Source: Sphagnum compactum (taxonomy: Eukaryota > Bryophyta > Sphagnopsida > Sphagnales). From it: a DNA stretch of 64,000 bases. The position numbers and the translations under genes are program-made. Positions 48,241 to 60,600 of the stretch are shown in pieces (position 1 is the stretch's first letter; each line of letters begins with the position of its first letter). Below the pieces are notes generated by a model. It had not been told where the DNA came from and did no database searches. It saw only the letters and a list, made by a program, of their open reading frames with translations. The stretch is from contig OZ234495.1 of the NCBI GenBank assembly GCA_965153455.1, positions 992,001-1,056,000 on the forward strand. Direction: 5' to 3'.

Positions 48241-49499
48241 CATTTGTAATCATAATGGACACATGCAACTATAAATAATCTAGTTACTTCATATAAGTGC
48301 CATAAGATAATTAGTCACAAAAGACATGACATGATCATGAAGTTAAAAATGTAGTCACAAACCTTATGACTAGGCCATAATTTTTCATCTTTTGTCATGG
48401 ATGATCCTTAATATGACGTGAAACCCCATTTTGTAATTGCATTTGTGACTACATTTGGGATAGTCACATGCTACCAAATGTCCCATTGATGGGTGGTTTG
48501 GATTTAACCATGTGGTAGTTTAAAGAGCAAATGGCCATAAAACATGTGGCAATTTTCCATTTGTTCAAGAAAGATATAATATAATTATAATAACTATATA
48601 TTATAAGTATAATAACTAAATATTTTATTAAAATTAATAAAAATGTAATTAAAAAATTAAATATGTAGTACTTATCCTATTTATCACCTATTATCTAGCA
48701 TAATTAATTAATATAAAAACATGATCACATATCCACACAATAAAATAATTAACTTACCTACTACCTATCCTACTTACTACCTTTACCAAATCTACTAATT
48801 AATTAATGACCTAGTTTACATAGCCTAACTAGGTTTAACCTTCATAGCCTAACCTACTAGCTATGCTTAGTAAACTAGCCTATTACTACCTATAGATAAT
48901 TTAAGCTAATTAATTAAATATGTAAGTTAGGCTACCAATGTACATAGTCTTACGTAGTTTAATTTAACCTATTAAGCTTACCTAATGTAATTTACCTACT
49001 AAATTACAATAACCTTTTTTAGCAACCAATTAGTCAATAAATTAATTTGTACACTTGGAATTGAAATATAAAAAATTTCACATGTCATTTAGTCATTTAA
49101 TTACACAATGCCAAAATGTGGTTTTTATGGTTAGGACATCTTGTGACTCATGCCTAAACATAATGATCTAGTTTTAAGTGGCCTTTAATCATTATCATCT
49201 TAATAACTATGGTCAAAGTTATAACTACATCATTATAATATGATGATAATTGAAATTAAAAGTAATTATGACTAAAAATTGGTGTATTCGTATTGAAGCA
49301 ATATTTTTGAAATAGTATAACCAAATTCACTTTAGTTTGAAATGGACCAACAAATGTTTAAATAATCTAGTTTAATTTACCATAACTTAAATTGACCTAC
49401 TTTAATACAATTTAACTTATTTTACTTCAATTTAAATTAATTAACATAATTTAATCTAATTTAGCCTAATGTAGCCTAATGTAACAATTTAATATAATT

Positions 49500-51300
49500 T
49501 ATCTTCATTTAATTATCCTCATTTTAACCTAAAAATATATAAATAATTTAGTTTACATTACTTTAGCCAATTTTAGCTAGTTTAAAAAAAACCAAATTAA
49601 CCAAATTGATTTAAAATAACCAAAAATAACCCAAATTTAACCAAGTTTAGCATAAGTAGTTTATATAAATAATATATGTAAATAATCTAATTTACCCTAG
49701 TTTAGCCAATTTCAACTAGTTTAGAAAAATAACCAAATTAACCAAATTGAAGAAAAATAACCAAAAATAATCCAAATTTAACCATGTTTAACCAAATTTA
49801 ACCAAGTTTAACATTGATACCCTAGTTTAGCCTAACTTATCCAAATTTTTCCAAGTTTAACTAAGTTTAATTTTAAAATAATCATGTTTAGCCAAATATA
49901 ATTTCAATATTATAATTTAGCCTACTTTTCTAAGTTTTGTCGAATTTAGCCAATTTAAAACTAAGGAACCATGTTTAGCCAAGTTTAACCAAGTTTTGCT
50001 TAAGTAACCATGTTTAGCCACAATACCCTATTTTACCCTATTTTATCCAAGTTTTGCCAAGTTCAACTAAATTTAACTTAAGTAACCATGTTTAACCAAA
50101 TTTTGCCTCGATATTGTAATTTAGCCTAATTTATCCAAATTTTGCCAAGTTTAACTTAAATAGCCATGTTTAGCCAAAATTTGTTTCAATACCTTTGTGT
50201 GGTCGAATGTATATAAGTTTTGCCAAATGTAACTAGGTTTAACCTAAGTAACCGAGTTTTGTTAAATTTTGCCAAGTTTAAGCAAAATGAACCTAAATAA
50301 CCATGTTTAGCTAATTTTGGCCAAGTTTTTGCCTCTATATCGTAGTTTAACCTAATTTATTTAGGTTTTGCCAAGTTTATTTTCAATACATTAATTTAAT
50401 CGAGTTTATTTAAGTTTTGCCAAATGGAACCATGTTTAACTGAAGTAGCCAAATTTTGCCAAATTTTGTTAAATCTAGCCGAATTTCACTTAAATAACCA
50501 TGTTTAGCCAATTTTGCTAAGTTTTGCCAAATTTCACCGAAATAACTATGTTTAATCACTTTTGTTAAGTTTTGCCAAATTTAATCTAAATAGTTATGTT
50601 TAACCAAATTTTGCCAAGTTTAGCCAAATTTATCCAAAATAACTATGTTTAACCAAGTTTTGCCAAGTCTAACCAAGTTTAACTAAAATAACCATGTTTA
50701 CTGAAATTTTGCTAAGTTTTGCCAAGTCTAACCATGTTCAACTAAAATAACCAAGTTTAACCAAATTTTGCTAAATTTTGCCCAATCTAACCAAGTTTAA
50801 CCAAAATAGCCATCTTTAGCCAAGTTTTGAGAAATTTTGTCAATTCTAATCAAGTTTAACCAAAATAGGGTTCCATGTTTAGCCAAGTTCTGTTAAGGTT
50901 TGTCAAGTTTAACCAAATTTTGTTAAGTTTTGCCAAGTCTAACCAAAATAACCATGTTTAACCAAGTTTTGTTAAGTTTTGCTCAAATTTACCAGGTTCA
51001 ATCTAAATAGACATGTTTAGCCAAATTTTGTCAAATTTTGCCAAATTTATTTTAAATAATTATGTTTAATCAAGTTTTACCAAGTTTTTTCCAAGTTTTG
51101 CCTCAATACCTTGGTTTAGCTTAATTTATTTAAATTTTGCCAAGTTTATCCTTAACACCCTAATTTAGCCAAATTTATCTAAATTTTGCTAAATATGATT
51201 AGGTTTTGCCAATTTTTATTTTAGTGTTCTAATTTATTTTAATTTTTCCAAGTCTAATTTAATTTATTGTCTAGTTTGATCGAATTAATACCTTGGTACC
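49500..51300. repeat. Degenerate array of AACCAAGTTTTGCCAAG-type units
   Basis: Dozens of variants of CCAAGTTTTGCCAAGTTTAACC and AACCATGTTTAGCC follow one another at a loose 50-65 bp spacing. No reading frame is kept, so this is non-coding expansion. Confidence 0.85.
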
Positions 51301-51814
51301 TTGGATAATTCAACATTAATTATTTTATTTTTTAAAAATTTAAAAATTTCAAAAAATATGTCTTTTAAATCAAAAAAATATTGTGAAGGAAAATAATGAA
51401 TATTTAAGAATATTTCATTTGTTGAAATGAATTTTTCAAAAATAATTAATTATTCGAGGAACATGTGTTGAAATGACCAAGGTATTACGGTATTAATTTT
51501 GTTAGGTTTGCCAAATTTGTTTAAGTTTAGCCTAAATAATTGTGTTAAGTTTAATTTATGTTAGTTTAGTCAAAGTTTAGTTTACTTTAACCCAGTCTAA
51601 ATTTATATTAGTTTATTACTTAGTAGGCCTACATTTAGGTTATGAATGCCTAAGTTAATTTAAGTTAACTTATGTTAGCCAAGGTTAAGCTATTAAGTAG
51701 ACTAAATTAGTCTAAATCAAACTAGGTTAACTTAAGGCAAATTAGGTTAACTTGAGTTTAAAATATTATCATTTATAAATTAATGATAAGTAATAGGTAC
51801 ATTTAATAAATATT

Positions 51815-51880
51815 GTGGTGCCATGGTTAAGGACTTGTTCCTCTAAAATGGATGTGGGGGAGTTCAAATCTTCCCACTTG
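51815..51880 (+). other. tRNA-like sequence inside the repeat-rich element
   Basis: TGGTTAAGGAC resembles an A box and GAGTTCAAATCTTCC a B box at near-tRNA spacing, preceded by GTGGTGCCA. It may be a SINE head or tRNA pseudogene. Stem pairing was not verified. Confidence 0.35.
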
Positions 51881-52312
51881 CAAGCCTAAACACTTAAATG
51901 TTTAAATACTTTGGTGGCTTACGTAATTTAATAAGTTTTTTTATTGCATAGGTTAAGTTGTTTAGAATAGGCTTTCTAGGCTAGGTGGGCTAGGTTAGGC
52001 TTTCTAGGCTTGATCCTTTAGGTTAAGAAGCTAACACGTTGCAATATTTGATTAGAAAAAATATATATACTTTTTTTGCTTAAAAAAAAATTGTGGCACA
52101 TGGCACTTTGTGAGGTTATCATGTGTCTTGTTGGATCCAAGATTATGTCCTTTGCAACTATAGTCATGGCAAATCATAATCGTTAATGTGATTGCGATAA
52201 ATGTGACTAATCGTCTTTACAACGTGGTCTTATGTAATCATCTCCATTCATATATATTTTTTATCAAAACATCTTGTAACATTTTTGAAAAATCTTAGCT
52301 AGTACTTGCAAT

Positions 52313-53332
52313 CTAAAGAAGGTTTGCCTTGTAGGTTATTGTAGTCTTTTTAGGTCTAGTGGTTTGTGGGGTGGCTATTTGTTTACATTCAAACCTATCA
52401 ACTAGGTACTTATGAAAGTTACTAAAGATCACATGTAGTTTGAAATGGTTGTCAAAAGGTTGAAAAATTTTCGCATCGAATTTCATATGAAATGGTGGTT
52501 TTTGTGTGATGCTATTGAAATCTACGTAACAGGTTGATGCTCTACTTGACATAGATCTTCACAATGGGTATGCATGTGATTGTGTACACATGGTGTTGTT
52601 GTTTCATTGGTGAACCACATTTTCCCCTTCAACCTTGTTGGTTTTGTTGTCAATGCTCACACGTTTAGGGGAAGGACATTGGCAATGTTGTTGCTTGGTG
52701 CATTGGTTTTTTTTGTCACTTCTTAAAGTTGTGCATCATTATTTCGTAGGTTTTCGAGCAATTTTTGTGCTTGTAAAAAAAAAGGTCTGACCATATGGTA
52801 GCGTTGATGATGTTGAATTCTACCAAAAACCAAACCATTTGATATGGAGCTAAAATGCCACGCACAACTTTGCGAATCAAGCCTGTGGTTGTGTCCATCG
52901 TGAGTTCAGCTTCAATGTCTGCATGCGGGATGTGCAAGGTGTCCATGAGTAACTTTACATTTCCTAGAATGCCAAGAATCAAACAAAAATGAATGTCTAT
53001 ATGAAAACAAAATTTTAAAAAATGAATTTATAAATTCGAAAAAATGAATGCCAAGGTGCCAGCATCTTGTTATGTTGTTCCAGGAATTTGGTTTTCTTCA
53101 GAACGTAGCTATCCACAAATTCGTTCGCTTCGATGGAACACCTAAAAGCGAGGGGCACAAGATATCCTTTGTAACCGCACACATCCAGAACTTGCAACTG
53201 GCTGTCGGTCGGATAGTAAGTTTCTTGGTCTTTCTTTGATTTTTTGTCAATCGACGCAAGGGTGGATTCGATGAGCTCCTTCTTCAACTTCTTGAGCAGC
53301 GCGCCATAATCTGCAGTTTTCGGTGGAGCCAT
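52313..53332 (-). CDS. Hypothetical gene, up to three open blocks
   Basis: The first block starts MAPPKTADYGALLKKLKKEL (ATG at 53330-53332) and stays open to a stop at 53015 (105 residues): Lys-rich N terminus, then LQVLDVCGYKGYLVPLAFRC. A second block follows acceptor TTCTAG at about 52964 (NVKLLMDTLHIPHADIEAEL, TMDTTTGLIRKVVRGILAP). A third at 52313-52552 reads FNSITQKPPFHMKFDAKIF and ends KANLL. Composition looks coding, but I could not find donors that join all blocks in phase. The family is not recognised. It could be one gene, a short single-exon gene plus relics, or a transposon-derived ORF. It faces the small gene at 54092. Confidence 0.45.
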
Positions 53333-54091
53333 GTTCAGTGCCTGCGTTCTCTTAACATGTACACTGAAGAAAGTTCTTGAAACTTGTTTGAGGTTTGTTA
53401 AGTGACGGCAGATTGAGTGAGAGCGATCAACACGATGGCAGACTATGTGAGAGAGATTAACACACCGGTAACACAACGACAGATTGTGTGGGTAACGGTA
53501 AGAAGTATTTTGAAAGAAATGTGTTTGGGTGTTTGAACAATTTTTAGGTAGCAATGGGCATCTGGCAGATGCACTGTGTATGGATTTGTCAATAAAAAAA
53601 AGCCTGTGCCAACTCCTAAATTATCCCTGTTGCTGTGATGAGGAAGGAGAGAACCGATCTTGAACATGAAGAATGAGCAAGTGTCAGAAGTGAGTCAGAG
53701 GTGAGTCATACACTAATAATTGCAACATCAGCAGTTGTTGTATACAGAATTCGTTTTCTGCAGAGTCCACCGGGCTTGTATTTCCTTTTTAGCCTCTGAA
53801 GAAGCACCAAGTTTCAAGGGGTTTTTTTTTCGCAATTGCATTCTCTAGTAGGAGGAGAAAGAAGGTCTTGACAGATACGGCAAGTGTCTGATGGAGCGCA
53901 AACAGGCACCAGTGACAACAACAGTTCGGATGTAAGCAAAACTTTTAGGGTTGTTTATCAAGATTGGAAAATTTTGGGTTCCTCAATTTGTTTGCGAGGA
54001 GAAAGAATTTGTTGGAGTTCTGAAGAGTGTTCTGTGATTGGTGGAAAGAGGAGAGGAAGAGTTCAGATTTCCAGAGAAAGAAGGAGGCGCA
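53333..54091. promoter_or_regulatory. Shared upstream region of two divergent small genes
   Basis: About 760 bp between the ATG of the minus-strand hypothetical gene and the ATG of the plus-strand small gene. It has a loosely repeated GGCAGA-TGTGAGAG motif (53405-53490) and no clear TATA box. Arrangement suggests, but does not prove, a bidirectional promoter. Confidence 0.35.
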
Positions 54092-54417
54092 ATGTTGCGA
54101 TCAAGTCGAGCATTGAGAGGATTTCTGGGTGTTATTGCATCGGTATCGGCATCATCATTGGCCTTTCCGTCTCCTTCTATCTTTACTAATGCCAATGAAA
54201 TGGGCGCCATCGCTGTCGTCTCTTCCGCTGCTTGTAAGGTAAAATTCTTATGTGTTCTCCTTCTTGGACTACAGTATGGTAATGGAACTTATGGAGGATG
54301 AAAAGAGAGCTGAGAACTTGTTAGGGTTTTCTTGTGCAGGCAGTTCGTGGACACGGAGCGAAACGTACTTCTTCATGGGCCATAGACTATAGTTTAAGTG
54401 TTGTACCTAGAAATTAG
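54092..54417 (+). CDS. Small two-exon protein with organelle-type N terminus
   Basis: Exon 1 (54092-54238, 49 codons) starts MLRSSRALRGFLGVIASVSA: basic, Ser/Ala-rich and amphipathic, as in mitochondrial presequences. Donor AAG|GTAAAA and acceptor CTTGTGCAG (intron 54239-54339, 101 bp) join in phase 0 to exon 2 (54340-54417), which reads AVRGHGAKRTSSWAIDYSLS and stops. The protein is 74 residues. The leader upstream is purine-rich. Alternatively exon 2 may have a further donor, making this the 5' end of a longer gene with exons not seen here. No family recognised. Confidence 0.5.
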
Positions 54418-54689
54418 GTTTCAGTGTTGAGTTGCTGTTACACCTCTCTGTGAATTTCAACAGAAGCTCCTTTCATATCTGTCTCAACAAATTCCATGCT
54501 AACATGTTCAAGCTAACATGTCACAATATTAACAATTTTTTTTGTTTACAACAGTTTGATTTTCTCCATATTTGCAACCTTTCACATTGCCCTTGATGGT
54601 TCAATGAATTCTTCCATTTCTCATTGAATAGGTGAAATGACCATTATAATAATAATAATAACTAGTGTGAACCCGGTGCATAATGCACC

Positions 54690-54867
54690 CGTTGGTCCTT
54701 CCCCGCCCATGCTGGCCCCCCCCCGCCCGGTCCTTCCTCGCCCATGCCCCCCCCCCGCCCGGTCCTTCCCCGCCCGTGCCCCCCCACCCGCCCGGTCCTT
54801 CCCCGCCCGTCCCCGCCCCCATCCCCGCCCAGTCCTTTCCTGCCCATCCCCGCCCCCCCCGCCCGTC

Positions 54868-54870
<3 letters not shown>
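54690..54870. repeat. GC-rich minisatellite (CCGCCCGGTCCTTCC family)
   Basis: About six units of roughly 25-32 bp containing GCCCGGTCCTTCCCCGCCC and C-runs. The Pro-rich and Gly-rich open frames on both strands are by-products. Confidence 0.85.

Positions 54871-54901
<31 letters not shown>
54871..54901. repeat. Poly-C homopolymer, 31 nt
   Basis: Uninterrupted C-run at the end of the minisatellite. Its length may be affected by sequencing or assembly error. Confidence 0.9.
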
Positions 54902-54904
54902 TGC

Positions 54905-55290
54905 TGGCCCCATCCCCTTAATCGGGACGGACAGTAGCTAAAAGAAAAAAAGCTTCCCCAAAATCCGTCCCGTCATCAAGCCGGACGGACATTTCATCCA
55001 TCCCCTTAATTGGAACGGACATTAGCTAAAAGAAAAAAAGGTAGTCTTGGTCAATACAAAAAAAAAAAAAAAAAAAATTGATTCTGGGTTGTTCAAGGCC
55101 TAAATTTTTTCTTTCTGGTCTTCCCCTAAATCCGTCTCATCATCAAGCCGGACGGACATTTCATCCATCCCCTTAATCGGGACGGACAGTAGCTAAAAGA
55201 AAAAAAAGGTAGTCTTGGTCAATACAAAAAAAAAAAAAAAAAAGATTCTGGGCTGTCCAAGGCCTAAATTTGTTTTTTCTGGTCTACCAA
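54905..55290. repeat. Tandem duplication, unit 167 bp
   Basis: AATCCGTC...CATCAAGCCGG begins at 54962 and 55129. Each copy contains CCGGACGGACATTTCATCC, a CTAAAAGAAAAAAA stretch, GGTAGTCTTGGTCAATAC and a 19-20 nt poly-A before GATTCTGGG. A partial third copy precedes at 54905. Confidence 0.88.
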
Positions 55291-55564
55291 ATCTTTTGCC
55301 TCAAAAAATCAGACTGCCCCTATTTCTTTTTTCTCTGGAGTCAGTTACATCTGGGGAAGTTACATCTGGGGAAGCTCCACAGGGACTAATTTCAGAAGAG
55401 AATATGGTTGCCTAAAGTTGTTGAAAAATGGACCGATTCCGGCGTAATGTTAAAACGCCATAATGTCTTGTGACACACAAACACACAGTAACTTTTATAT
55501 ATAGGATAATAATAATAAATCATCCATAGTCATCAATGGCAAGTTCTAAGTTCCAACTCACTCA

Positions 55565-55720
55565 TATGTGCACACTTTGATGGGACAAAGAAAAAATGTG
55601 CTCAGATTTCTATGAAGATTTTATTCTTGGTTGGGTTTCTCGGGGGAATAAAAGGAAAAGATATTTGCTCCCACTTTGATGAGGGAAAAAAAGAAATTTA
55701 AACAAAATGACCTTTAGATG
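55565..55720 (+). repeat. Dispersed repeat, copy 2
   Basis: Partner of 11150-11305 in inverse orientation, sharing TGTGCACACTTTGATGGG and TTTGCTCCCACTTTGATGA in order. Confidence 0.65.
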
Positions 55721-56584
55721 AGGGTCCAAGACTAAAAAGTGACAAATTGAGGCTAAACTTACATAGCACCATTTTGGAGGGAAAATCAATTGGTTTGAAC
55801 CCAAAAAAAAAAAAAAGAGCTCAAAAGAAAGCTCAAAAGAGAGCTCATGATTTGGACAACCGAGATGCAAGCTAGGGTCCAACTCAAGGGTTCAATTTGC
55901 TTCAAATGAGTCCAAATTGGTTCCTAGGAATTTGAACCTCGGACTCCCATCTAAAGTGGGCCTGGAATCAGCTGCCCTCGCTTTCAAGCTCTATAGTGCC
56001 ATCATGGGTCAGATCTGCTAGGTAAGCCTGCCAGACAGATCCCCCTTCTGATTCCAAGTGCTGAAGATGCCTCCCCATATGGCCACTGCTTTTCTTGTCA
56101 CAAATGATGCAAATTTTGTGAAACATTTTTGAGAAAAAACTCCGAAAATGTGTTTTTTTAAAATTGTAAAATGTGTTTTCTTAGGCAAAGATTTGCCACT
56201 TTCACAAAATTGAAAAAATATTTTTAAAAACATTGAGCCACCACATGGGTGGTGTCATTCATGATGACCAGGTCAGTGCTGCTAGGCAAGCATGTGAAAG
56301 ACAGCCCATTGTGATTCCAAGTGCTAATTATGCCTTGGAATATGGACACAACTGAGGCTGAATTTGCTGCCCTTCCTTTTGACAAGTTACAGCGTCATCA
56401 TGATTCACACCATCATGTACACCATCCCACTTCTGCTTTCCAAAAGCACCAGCAACAAAATTCGAGGGCACCTTGTCCAAAGAAATTTCTCCTTTGGCAT
56501 TTCTGCCAATGCTTTATGTCTAGCCATGCCTTTCATTACAACAAAAGGTGTCCCCTATATGCCAAGTGATTTCACTGGATTTTG
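55721..56584. other. Intergenic, nothing recognised
   Basis: Short frames on both strands; GAGCTCAAAAGAAAGCTC-type direct repeats near 55818-55848. No gene assigned. Confidence 0.45.
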
Positions 56585-56663
56585 AGTGAATTCACTAGTT
56601 GTAGTGAACGGGGACTAGTGAAGAAGCAGTGAATTCACTAGTCTAGCGGACGGGGACTAGTGA
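56585..56663. repeat. 44-bp tandem duplication
   Basis: GTGAATTCACTAGT followed by a short variable part and ACGGGGACTAGTGA, starting at 56585 and 56629. The unit itself contains the palindrome GTGAATTCAC. Confidence 0.88.
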
Positions 56664-56944
56664 CCTACACCCACATTTTGTAGTAGTGAGCTTGGAGTTG
56701 GGTGTTACCAAAATAAGTGCTCCTCAGCTTTGCCTTGGGCCAGCACTTATTTTAGGAATGCTCTGCTCCTTGTGCATTACCTTACATGTAAAGCACTTGA
56801 AGAAATTTTTTAGGGTATTTGGAGGGCACCCTATATCCATGAACTTCCCTAGTTGAAAAGAAGAGGGATCTCCTCCTCCTTAAGAGTGAGAGGGAAATCC
56901 CACATAAGAAAGTTACATGTTTATTATGCATTACACATAAAATG
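56664..56944. other. Intergenic, nothing recognised
   Basis: No gene or mobile element recognised. Confidence 0.4.
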
Positions 56945-57075
56945 CTATGTCATGGCAGTCCATGGCTTTTATGTCATGTCATGTCATGTCATAAAAATGC
57001 ATGCATGTGTATTTTTTTGATGTCATGTCATGATATCATGCATGAATCACTTTATAACATGTCATGACATCCATG
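56945..57075. repeat. (ATGTC)n microsatellite region
   Basis: A perfect run ATGTCATGTCATGTCATGTC lies at 56971-56990, with scattered TCATGTCATG and CATGCATG words around it. Confidence 0.88.
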
Positions 57076-57329
57076 TGATACCCCTTCGCCATTTCAAGAA
57101 GTTTTCACCAACCTACAACACTTGTAATTTAGGACCTTACAACTTGACCCTTTGCCATTTCAAATTCTCCTACAACCTAAAAAAGTAGTCTACAAATGGA
57201 GCATTGATTTAACAAGATTTCTCCAAAACATTAATAACCTACTAATGTATGGAAATGGTTGGTTTAGTTTTTCAAACCCATTGACTTTTGTACCTTTTTG
57301 TGATTTGTATATGGTATTCTTGTTTTTCT

Positions 57330-57645
57330 AAGCCATGGTGTTGTTTGGTTACATGTTGCAAAAGGTATGGAAGTATGAAAATAAACATTATGGAGGTGGT
57401 GGCCACCAATTTTTAGATCAATTCAAATTTGATGCCTCTTTGCAATTGTACAAGGTATGCCTAATCAACATTTCATGTTTTCTTTTCTCAATCATTTTGC
57501 TATTAGTTGCATGGTTGTGAAGGTTATGGAAGTGTAAAAATGAACATTTTGGATATGGTGATGACCAAATACACATGTATGTCGTACTTCTTTGTGATTT
57601 GTATAAGGTATGTAATGTCAAGCAACCAATTTTCATTCTTTCTAT
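57330..57645. repeat. Diverged tandem duplication, about 158 bp
   Basis: GGTATGGAAGTATGAAAATAAAC at 57364 is echoed by a similar word at 57522 (GGTTATGGAAGTGTAAAAATG), each followed by a TGGT(G/A)(G/A)CCA-like stretch and a GTATG. The frame KVWKYENKHYGGGGHQFLDQ in copy one is broken in copy two, so I do not call a gene. Confidence 0.6.
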
Positions 57646-60600
57646 GACATGGTGTTGTCATTGCATAAAAGAATAAACAATGAATCAATGGCATGAAAGT
57701 TGCAACAAATGGATTAGGTATATTGAACAAGGTGCTTAAATGAGAGTATGTTATTGACTATTCACAAACATCAAAAGTTTTAATAAGATCATTTTTTGCT
57801 AAAAGATGCATATGTTGTAATATGACAATTTTATGTGAAACTATTAAATTGACATGCTACTATACTTTAGTCCGATTATATTGTTTATTTTAACATGTCT
57901 AGTTTATGTAACAAATATAATATACCATATTCATAACTTGAACATGGAGAATTTTGTTTTAATGTAATTGTTCCTTGCAATAAGGTTAAATGACAACAAC
58001 ATTATGCATTAATATTGTGAAGGCAACTTTTTAAACATGTATTGAGTATGTTACAACTATAAAACTCATTGTGTTCCTAACTTGCTTCTTGTAAGGCTAA
58101 TGATTTGATAGTATGGTTAAATGTTAAATTTTGAATAGTCAATTTATTTTATTTTAATATTATGAATGTAACTTTTGCAACATGTTTCAAGTATGTAACA
58201 ACTATTCATTGATGATTACTAACTATTTTTATAACTCGATGATTACAAGACCATCTTTAAATGTGACCATTATATCCTATTATCCTATTATTAAGATAAC
58301 TTTTGTATTGTATGTGCATAGAATTTGAAAAAATACAGATTTATCGTGTTCTTAATTTGATCATTATTTACCTATGTCATAACATGATAATTATATGTTG
58401 AATTGTTAAAAAAGATAACATGTAGATGTTTTGATATTGAAGGGAGGCCTATAAAGGATTTGCTTGAAGATCATTATTAATTAGATCATTGCAAGGGTTA
58501 GCTCCGGTGTCTTGTTATGTCATGCTTTCTACCATGCATTAGATTGGAATATGTTGTAATTTTATGTGTTACAAGCTATACATTAGAGGAATACATATTC
58601 CCGATTGTTAATATATTGTAATGTAATATGTGATAGGTTGCACAAAACGAGCTATGATTAAAATATAATTACATTAAACATTGTACACTTAACTTGCTAT
58701 AAATTCCATTAAACAAATTTTTTGGGTTTCATTTTATTTTTAAAATTCCTCTCTAAAATTGATGTAATTTATGTTCACATAAATTTGGTTTGCACTTTCT
58801 TTTGTTTGCAAGGCAATTTAATTTAATTGTTTTGTTCCCTCTATTTCCATTTCTTCGTGTATCCATTGAGAAGAATGTGAAAGTGGATACCCACCACCAA
58901 AACATTCAATGGGTTAAACTTGCATATGGAATATATTATAGTGGTACCTTGTTACTTTATAAGTAATGCATCAAGAGCTTGATGTTCAAGACTTCTTCAC
59001 TCCATCATTGAACCCATAATGAATATGAAGTTTTGAAATTGGATGTGGGTGTTTAAAAAGGAAATGCTTATATATATTTGCGCATAATTTTTTTTCATTG
59101 CTTTCAACACGAATTGTGAATGTGACATGTGCCATGCATTGAACACATATTGTAATATAAAGTGAATTAAAAAAAAGAATATGCTACATCCTCCTTTAAC
59201 CTAAGTCTCAAATCCAATTTCCATTACAATTTTATGTTTGCTTTTTGTTACATTTTCAATGAAAAAAATTACTTAAAACTTCAGTTTTCTCACATTGTTA
59301 ATATAAAATGAAACTACCTTTAAACAACCCTATTCATTGAAAGTTTTCCAACAAGACCAATAGCACATCTTACAATTTATTTAAATTAATTAAGCTTGAG
59401 TTTATTGAATTTTCAATGATAAAATTATTCAAAATGTAATAATTCCTACATTATAGGTCTAAACATACAAAAGCACCTTGGTGCACCTTTAGTCATAGAC
59501 AAATTTTCTACAATATTAGAATGTACTTGGGAGGGCAAGGGGTGTGTTGTGGTTTGGGAGATTTCAATGTGACAAAACAAACAAACAACCTTCATTAATG
59601 GTAGAAATATTGATGATTTGTTTTGCAAATTTAATTTCATAATGTGTTTTTTATATCTTTGAGTAACAACATTGTCATTCATCATACGCCTTTAACCATT
59701 ATGCATTTGGACTTCGTGTTGTTAGGCATTACTAGCAATGATGGAATAACAAAAAAAAAAAAAGTTTACATTTGAAAACTTTGTTATTCTCAGATATATA
59801 TAGGGTTCAAATTGTACAAAAGATCACCCAATTATCAAAGGGGAGATTTAATTAGCCACCTTTGTTTTTAATTCATCGAATTTTTTGATAATAAGGTGGA
59901 TAAACATTAAATCAGCTATGCAAGTGGTGATTAAATCCCCAAATTAGGTATTTAAGGGACTTTTTAAATTGGAAACTAGTTTAATCTCAAAGAAAAAAAT
60001 GATAATCTTTTGAAATAATCTCAACATATTCAAATGAAATAACACATATTTACATTTGTACAAAATTATGTGTATGAAATTGGAAAGACACAAAGATTTT
60101 TATTTTATTTTGAAAGGACAGAAAGATTTCAATAGACATTCATATATATATATTCTCTTTCAATATTTTAGGATTCATTTGGACATTTTGAAACATTATA
60201 ATTTGTAAAATGTTTATTTAAAAAAAAACTGGTTTGGAAGTGACCTTTAATAAATTTGCAGTTTGGAATTGCCTTCTATATGACCTACAATTATAGCCCA
60301 TCCCATTTAAACCAACTCCAATGAAATCATCGTCATTGGAATTAATTTGGATTATTCATGTATACATACACTAATTTGTAGCTTGTGCCTTGAACCAATT
60401 GAAGGATTTGATTACGCATATATTGAAATTTGAACAAACATAAAGAATTCCATGTAAGGAAAATTGATTCATGTGTTAACATGTTAGAAGAGAAATGGGA
60501 CAACGAAAAAACATGGATGAATGATAATGTAGTAGTCAAACAAATTTTGTTGTTGATAAAATAACTTTAAATAGACATATAAGCTTGCACCATACACACA

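Larger units (their letters stand above)
48290..52230. mobile_element. Probable large non-autonomous DNA transposon filled with degenerate repeats
   Basis: Near 48313 the word ATTAGTCACAAAAG, and near 52205 (reverse complement) ATTAGTCACATTTATCGC, face each other. Both ends also carry GCAACTATAGTC-like and AGTCACAAA words seen at the ends of the CACTA element at 23392-24960. The interior is almost wholly repeats. No CACTA terminus or target duplication was found, so the exact ends and superfamily are inferred. Confidence 0.4.
54645..55520. mobile_element. Repeat-rich insertion bounded by (AAT)n tracts
   Basis: Between ATAATAATAATAACTAGTGTG (left) and TTTTATATATAGGATAATAATAATAA (right) lies a block made of a GC-rich minisatellite, a poly-C run and a 167-bp tandem duplication. 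The matching AATAAT tracts could be the target duplication, or a simple repeat into which it inserted. The GTGCATAATGCAC palindrome near 54674 and the ATATATAGGAT end recall plant non-LTR or other short elements. Superfamily not determined. Confidence 0.45.

Noticed and set aside
54637-54941. Overlapping Pro-rich and Gly-rich open frames on both strands
   Set aside because: They arise from the GC-rich minisatellite and the poly-C run. All phases are open because of low complexity.
57335-57520. KVWKYENKHYGGGGHQF frame as an exon
   Set aside because: The tandem second copy has stops in the same frame, and no partner exons were found.
59446-59685. Possible LINE endonuclease fragment (GDFNVTK-like)
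   Set aside because: Only a short motif in one frame; no neighbouring endonuclease or RT sequence is recognisable.
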